This document shows, in pieces, positions 57,908 to 64,000 of a stretch of 64,000 nt of DNA. Each line of letters starts with the position of its first letter. Positions within the stretch are counted from its first letter, which is position 1. A program made the translations under genes and the position numbers. Under the pieces are notes generated by a model. The model searched no databases, was not told where the DNA came from, and saw nothing but the letters and a program-made list of their open reading frames with translations. The DNA is taken from contig JAVTVX010000004.1 of the NCBI GenBank assembly GCA_033439265.1, forward strand, positions 11,855,701-11,919,700. Direction: 5' to 3'. The DNA comes from Dillenia suffruticosa. Lineage: Eukaryota > Streptophyta > Magnoliopsida > Dilleniales > Dilleniaceae.

Positions 57908-57913
57908 CAAACC

Positions 57914-60900
57914 AAGGGAGCAACTTTCCGAGCAGCATAATGTACTTCACACCAAGCTTCAAGGACCTACCATGGCTGATTTTGCTGCTCTTCAAAGTCA
58001 ACTCAATGACATCTCCAAGAAGTTTCAACAACTTGCTCCCTCCAATGGTAAAAATCAAAACACTTTATCCTCTTTCAATTTCGAAGATTTTCTCATTGAT
58101 TCGGGAACGGACCATCATATGGTAAGGGATAGAAGAAAAATCAAGCATTTTAAAAAACTCCCTAACCATAAGATAGTCCGTGTTGCCAATGGGCAAGATT
58201 TGAAAGTTGAGCAAATTGGGGAAATTGAACTTTTTGGAAAAACATCAAATGCTTTATTTGTTCCCCAACTCACTTCAAATCTTTTGTCCATTAGCAAAGT
58301 CACTAAGGATCAAGGGTGTAGAGTTGTTTTTGACCCAAACACTGTTACTTTTCAGGACCTCAAGTCGAATCAATTGATTGGCAAGGGTTCTAGAAGAGGG
58401 GATTTATATTTTTTGGATCAAAAGCATCATGCACTCGTAGCTCATATCAAAGAAGATGCATCTCTTTGGCATAAACGTTTTGGGCATCCTAGTGACCAAA
58501 CTTTAAAGCGTCTATTTCCAAGTATTAATATTGAAGATAGACATTGTGAAGCTTGTATTCTGGGAAAGGAACCCGATCAATGTATCCCAATTCAAAAACA
58601 ATTTATAAAGATGCTTTTGATTTGGTTCATTCGGATTTGTGGACTTCACCTATCAAATCTCATTTAGGCTACAAGTATTTCATTACTTTTGTAGACCAAA
58701 AAACTAGGTACACTTGGGTCTACCTTTTGAATACCAAAGATCAAGCTTTTGAAGCCTTTAAAAGCTATGAGAGATATGTGACCAAACTTTACAATGCTAA
58801 CATTAAAATTCTAAGGACGGACCATGGTGGAGAATTCACTAGTTTGACATTTGAAAACTACCTTAGAGAGAATGGCATTATACATCAAATGTCTTGTGTG
58901 TACACACCTCAACAAAATGGGGTGGCTGAAAGGAAAAATAGGCACATATTAGAAATAACTAGAGCTATAATGTTTCATGCAAATGTGCCTAAGAAATTTT
59001 GGTGTGATGGAATAAAAACCGCTGTCCACCTAATAAACCTTATCCCATCTCAAGTCCTGGATGGCAAGTCACCCTTAGAAGCCCTACTAGATAGAAAACC
59101 TAAGATATCTCATCTTAGAATATTCGGTTGTGTATGTTACATTCATATTCCAGCACACATGAGGGATAAGTTAGATCATAAGGGTAGAAAGTGCATATTT
59201 TTGGGGTATGCTTCCTTTGAAAAGGGGTATAGATGTTATGACCCTAAAACTAACCAAACATACACATCTAAGGATGTGATATTTGTGGAGAATGAGTCCT
59301 TTTTTGTAGATAATGAAGAACATCAATCATCAGAAGAAGAGAGCACTCCAAGCACGTGGAATTTCTTACTTCTCCCGAATCAATCATCTCCACCAATTGC
59401 TGAAGGAATCTCCCAAGAGACTAATGAGCAATCTCAAAATAATGAAGAAGAAGGATCAAACTCCATAGAAGAGGAGGCAGCCCACACTTCAGGGGGAGAT
59501 CAAGAAACCGAAGAGGAAGAATCCGAGCATGTAGAGGGAGATTTGGATGCACCACCTCCTCACCTTAGGCGATCCACGAGGCTTAGGGTTCCCCGTTCGG
59601 AATGGATTAACCGTAGAGTTTGCTATAACTCCAAGGTAACATCACATCCGATTTCTAATTATTATACCATCTCACATGTTTCTTTGAGCCACCAAAATTT
59701 TTTGAGTGGCATAGATAAAGAACAGGAGCCTAGGACATATGATGAAGCATCCAAGGACCCAAGGTGGAGAAAGGCAATGAAGGAAGAGCTAGATGCATTG
59801 ACCAAGAACGGTACATGGGAAGTCACCTCTCTTCCAAAGAGCAAGCGAGCCGTCGGATGCAAATGGGTATACAAAATCAAATATAAAAGTGATGGATCAA
59901 TTGAAAGGTTTAAGGCAAGACTTGTGGCTAAAGGATTCACTCAAGCATATGGGATAGATTACAAAGAGACATACGCACCCGTTGTCAAAATGAATACAAT
60001 TAGGGTCTTGATGTCTCTTGCGGTGAACCATGGATGGAGCATATTTCAAATGGATGTAGCAAACGCGTTCCTTCAAGGAGATCTCGAAGAAGAAGTGTAC
60101 ATGCAACTTCCTCAAGGGTTCCAACAACAAGGAGGAAACGTGTGCAAACTACGCAAGGCTATCTACGGGCTGAAGCAATCCCCAAGGGCATGGTATGCAA
60201 AATTAAGCCATGCTTTCCTTAGTAGTGGATTTGTTAAATGCCATAGCGACTCTTCTGTTTTCATTAGAAAAAACAATGATAAAATAGTGATAGCCTTAGT
60301 TTACGTAGATGATATCATCATTACTGGAAATGACATGCATTTAATAGATATAGTTAGAAATTTCTTGAGTTCTAGGTTTGAAATTAAAGATTTAGGGAGA
60401 CTAAAGTATTTCCTAGGAATTGAGTTAGCCTATTGTAATAATGGGTTAATTCTATCCCAAAGGAAATATGCATTTGATCTTTTGCAGGAAACAGGAAAGC
60501 TAGGAGGAAAGCCAGCTTGTAGCCCTATTGTCACCACTGGACCTCTAGTAGATGATGAGGAGCCACTTGAGGACATAGAGAGATATCAAAGACTTGTAGG
60601 ACGACTGATCTACCTCACCATCACTAGGCCAGACATAGTCTTTGCCGTGAGCCAAATTAGTCAACATATGCATTCTCCAAAGATGGGTCATTGGAGAGCA
60701 GTTGAGCGCATCCTTCACTACATCAAGAAATCACCAGGACTAGGTATTTGGATGAAGAACAATGGAAGCTCCCAAATTGAAGGATTTTGCGATGCAGATT
60801 GGGCGAGCGATTCAAAGGATAGAAGATCTACCACCGAGTACTGCATGTTCGTAGGAGGCAACTTGGTAGCATGGAAGAGCAAAAAACAACATGTGGTGTC

Positions 60901-61322
60901 AAGATCGAGTGCAAAGGCTGAGTATAGAGCAATGGCGTCAGCAGCCAGTGAGATTGTATGGTTGAAAGGCTCTAGTAGAGGAATTAGGGTTCAATGTTTC
61001 TACACCAATCAACTTGCATTGTGACAATCAATCGGCAATTCATATTGCATCCAATCCGGTCTTCCATGAAAGGACTAAACACATAGAAGTTGATTGTCAC
61101 TTCATTCGACAAAAGGTGGAAGAAAAGCTTATAGCCACTCCCTACATCAAAGGAAAAGAGCAACTAGCTGATATCTTCACAAAAGGGGGAACTGCAATGC
61201 ATCTTCAAGAAATCATGAACAAGTTGGGCACTATCGATATCTACGCACCCAACTTGAGGGGGAGTGTTGAAAAGAATGATAACTTAACCCATCTTCATCA
61301 CCAACCAAGTGCATCTACTTAG
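57914..61322 (+). pseudogene. Pol of element A, with two single-base frameshifts
   Basis: Continues A's gag after B. Protease box LIDSGTDHHMV (~58093); GAG-pre-integrase WHKRFGHPS...CEACILGKE; a frameshift near 58570, where the run after GGAAAGG is one A shorter than the family codons need. Then 58553-61024 is open: integrase VHSDLW, RTDHGGEF, NGVAERKNR; reverse transcriptase YVDDIIITGND; RNase H CDADWASD. A second frameshift near 60969 (an extra G in AAAGGCT) moves the C-terminal part to another frame (61014-61322: [20 protein letters not shown]). With the gag stops and the B insertion, A cannot make its own proteins. Confidence 0.9.
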
Positions 61323-61713
61323 AAGTCCAAAAATCAGCATGCATTGTCCAGCAAGCATGGCCCATTTGGGCGGCCTAAACCAACCCAAAATACATTCAAA
61401 AATAGGCCCAAGGAAGCCCAAAAGTTTGGAGAAAAGTCTAGGAAGCAAACCCAAATAGCTAGGGGCAGTTTGGGCAGCATATATTTCAACAGTCAAAAAA
61501 CTAGCTGTTGGAATTCCTTGGGGTTTGAGCTCCAACGGGAATATCACTTTCTACTGGCTATTTTTTCCTTTTCTCTATAAATAGAGCCTCATTGTATCTC
61601 CAAAAACTATGAGAAAAATGCTCTCAAAAATGTCCATGTATGCTCTCATTCTTCTTCAATAAAATTCAGAAGTATTCTTCATTTCTTGTACTCTATTTTT
61701 TGATATTTCAACA
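61265..61713 (+). repeat. 3' LTR of element A
   Basis: 449 bp, TGTTGAAAAGAATG...TTTCAACA, preceded by GAGGGGGAG. Confidence 0.9.
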
Positions 61714-64000
61714 CTTAAGAATATGAATGAGACACTCCCTTGCCGTTGAACGCCTATCAACAGCGTCTACATCAAAAAAATCAGGGAGATAGGGATAATG
61801 AATAGGGGGTTCTTGCCCATATAATACTTGAAAAGGGGTTGTCCTTATGGCTGTATGGTAGTTAGTATTGTACCAAAATTCTGCCAAGGGTAGCCATCTC
61901 GCCCATCCCTTAGGTTTATCACTAACCGTACATTATAAATACTGCTTTAAGCATCTGTTCACTACCTCAGATTGGCCATCGAACTGGGGATGATAGACTG
62001 AGGAAAATTGCAAATTCACCTGCTGCAATCTGAATAATTCTTTCCAGAATTGACTGAGAAACACCTTGTCCCTATCACTTACAATGGTTTTAGGCATGCC
62101 ATGCAGCTTAAAGACTAAATCCATGAAGGCTTGAGCCACCATTACAATAGAGTAAGGGTGGGACAAAGGAATAAAATGTGTATATTTGCTTAATCTGTCC
62201 ACTATGACTAAAATCACAGATTTTCGTAAGAATTGGGAAGTCCTTGTATAAAATTCATGGTTATATCACTCCATACCAAAGTAGGAATAGGTAAGGGTTA
62301 TAGGAGGCCAGGATAAGCACTATTATCTGTTTTGCATCGTTGGTAGACTTCACATTCTGCAATGGCCTTAGCAACTTCCAAGTACATGTGCTTCCAATAG
62401 AAGGACTGTTTAAGTTTCTTGTAAGAGACTTCCACTCCTGAATGACCTCCAGTAGCTCTAGAGTACCATAATTGAATTAATTTGAGGTGCAATTCAGGTA
62501 CATTGCCCACCATAATCTTGCCCTTTCTGCACAAGATTCCATTTACCCAAGAGTAATGTTTAATAGTTCTTCCATCTTGTAGTTGTGACAATAGTTTTTT
62601 TGAGTTTATCATCAACTTGCCAACTTTGTTGGATTTCAGACATAAGGTTTGTGCTAATAGTTATCATAGCTTTGATTTCTGATTCCTTAAGCTCCATAGG
62701 TCTCCGAGATAGTGTATCTGCCACCACATTTTCAACTCCTTTCTTGTATATTTTTGAAAATTCATAGCCTAAGAGCTTAATCAGCCACTTTTACTGAGCT
62801 AGTGTTGAGATTTTCTGTTTTAGGATGTACTTCAAACTCTGATAATCTGTTCTTATCACAAAGTGAGTCCCAACCAGATAAAGCCTCAATTTCTGTACTG
62901 TTAATACCACTGCTAACAGTTCCTGTTCATAGACAAGTAAAGCTCTATGCCTGGGGACTAAAGCCTTACTGAAAAAAGCCACTGGTTTATTATTTTGCAA
63001 TAACACAGCTCCTACTCCACAGTTAGAAGCATCAGTTTCTACCACAAGTTCTTTCGTAAAATCTGGTAGTATAAGAATTGGAGCTCGACACAAAGCGTCC
63101 TTCAATTTTTCGAAAGCAACTATTGAGTCATTAGTCCAAATGAAGCCCTACTTCTTTAAAATATCAGTAAGTGGCCTAACTAAGATCCTATAATACTGAA
63201 TAAACTTCCTATAGTAACCTGTAAGCCCCAGAAACCCTTACAGTTCCTTGACAGATTTAGGTTGAGGCCATTGCTTAATGGCTTTTAATTTTTCAGGTTC
63301 AGCTCTAACCCTGAATGATCAATGATGTGTCCCAAATATTGGATTTGTGTGACAGCAAAAGAACATTTTCTTCCCTTATGTTTCAGTTGGTGTTGCCTCA
63401 AAAGATCAAGGACTATCCTTAGCTACACTAGGTGCTCCTGTTCAGTCTTGCTGTAAACGAAGATATCATCAAAAAATACTAACACAAACTGTCTTAAATA
63501 GGGTCTAAACACATCATTCATAAGCTTTTGAAAGGTTGATAGAGCATTAGTTAACCCAAAAGGCATGACTAAAAACTCATAGTGCCCGTCATGAGTCCTA
63601 AAAGCAGTTTTTTCAATGTTATCAATGTGCATTCTAACTTGATGATATCCTGACCTCAAGTCCAGTTTTGAAGATATGTGGGAGCCAAATAATTCATCTA
63701 ATAACTCCTCGATTAAGGGAATGGGTAACTTGTCCTTGATAGTAACCTCATTGAGTTTCATGTAATCAATACACATTCGCCATAATCCATCATTTTTCTT
63801 GACTAACGCCACAGGAGATGAATAAGTACTAATACTAGGTCTTATAATGCCATTAGAGAGTATTTCTTTGATCAGCCTCTCAACCTCATTTAGTTTCCTA
63901 TAATCAATACACATCATTCATAAGCTTTACAGGAAGGATTCACCCCTTCTTTTAAAATGATCTTGTGATCACATCTTCTTGATGGAGGTAACTCTATCGT
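61714..64000 (-). mobile_element. Ty3/gypsy pol region, leaving the window at right, cut at left
   Basis: Minus-strand gypsy pol in normal order from right to left. Reverse transcriptase 63917-63423 (catalytic FFDDIFVYS), RNase H 63105-62791 (LVVETDASNCGVGAVLL, VIRTDYQSLKYIL), integrase finger 62615-62298 and core 62217-61933 ([39 protein letters not shown]), then the post-core region to 61720 (VDAVDRRSTARE). The HHCC finger reads CEVYQRC, so a zinc Cys is replaced by Tyr. Frameshifts and stops separate blocks. No LTR is in view; the element is severed at the junction with copia element A, and the other flank of A is LINE, not gypsy. Confidence 0.88.

Larger units (their letters stand above)
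51578..61713 (+). mobile_element. Ty1/copia element A, containing nested element B
   Basis: LTRs at 51578-52028 and 61265-61713 are near-identical apart from the first ~13 bases. Gag (52026-52867) and the rest of pol (57914-61322) are continuous once B (52868-57907) is set aside. Primer site TGGTATCAGAGC at 52029; polypurine tract GAGGGGGAG at 61256-61264. Flanks ATTAA (51573-51577) and CTTAA (61714-61718) agree at four of five positions. Confidence 0.92.

Noticed and set aside
1..64000. CRISPR arrays, rRNA or intact tRNA genes
   Set aside because: No spaced short direct repeats of CRISPR form, no rRNA similarity, and no cloverleaf-type tRNA gene noticed; tRNA-like boxes occur only in the SINE.

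Overview
The window is nuclear DNA of a flowering plant, most likely a eudicot. The evidence is spliced genes with GT-AG introns, AT-rich intergenic DNA full of LTR retrotransposons, and two genes whose exons read as plant proteins (coatomer beta subunit and a plastid-type Rossmann protein). I cannot name the species. About two thirds of the 64 kb is recognisable transposon sequence; only two host genes look functional.

Layout. 1-6316: coatomer beta subunit (+), four exons in view, first ~40 codons off the left edge. 6317-9965: gene-free, with pyrimidine-rich low-complexity DNA. 9966-16932: old, decayed Ty1/copia element (+). 17193-17675: hAT-type MITE with perfect 8-bp target duplication, just upstream of the second gene. 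17920-21844: five-exon gene (+) for a probable chloroplast NAD(P)-binding, ketopantoate-reductase-like protein; its third intron ends in an exact 204-bp tandem duplication that doubles the splice acceptor. 22703-28439: Ty3/gypsy element (-), perfect 5-bp target duplication, coding region broken. 29440-37550: patchwork of a non-autonomous LTR element, two minus-strand copia gag fragments around a shared LTR, and a plus-strand copia 3' half carrying a SINE with a 9-bp target duplication. 38707-46373: remnants of a Nudix hydrolase 3 gene (-), with a nearly intact copia element (40026-45095, -) between its first exons and a later exon. 46712-50690: Mutator-like element (-) with a transposase C-terminal part and a plant mobile domain (PMD). 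50840-51560: LINE ORF1 fragment. 51578-61713: copia element A (+), with copia element B (52868-57907, +) inserted in its gag. B has near-identical LTRs and an uninterrupted 1398-codon gag-pol frame. 61714-64000: Ty3/gypsy pol (-), leaving the window.

The two host genes are not functionally linked. The main biology is the history of nested transposition, a probably still competent copia element, unusual LTR hairpins, and small duplications that touch splice sites. All alignments and difference counts were made by eye.
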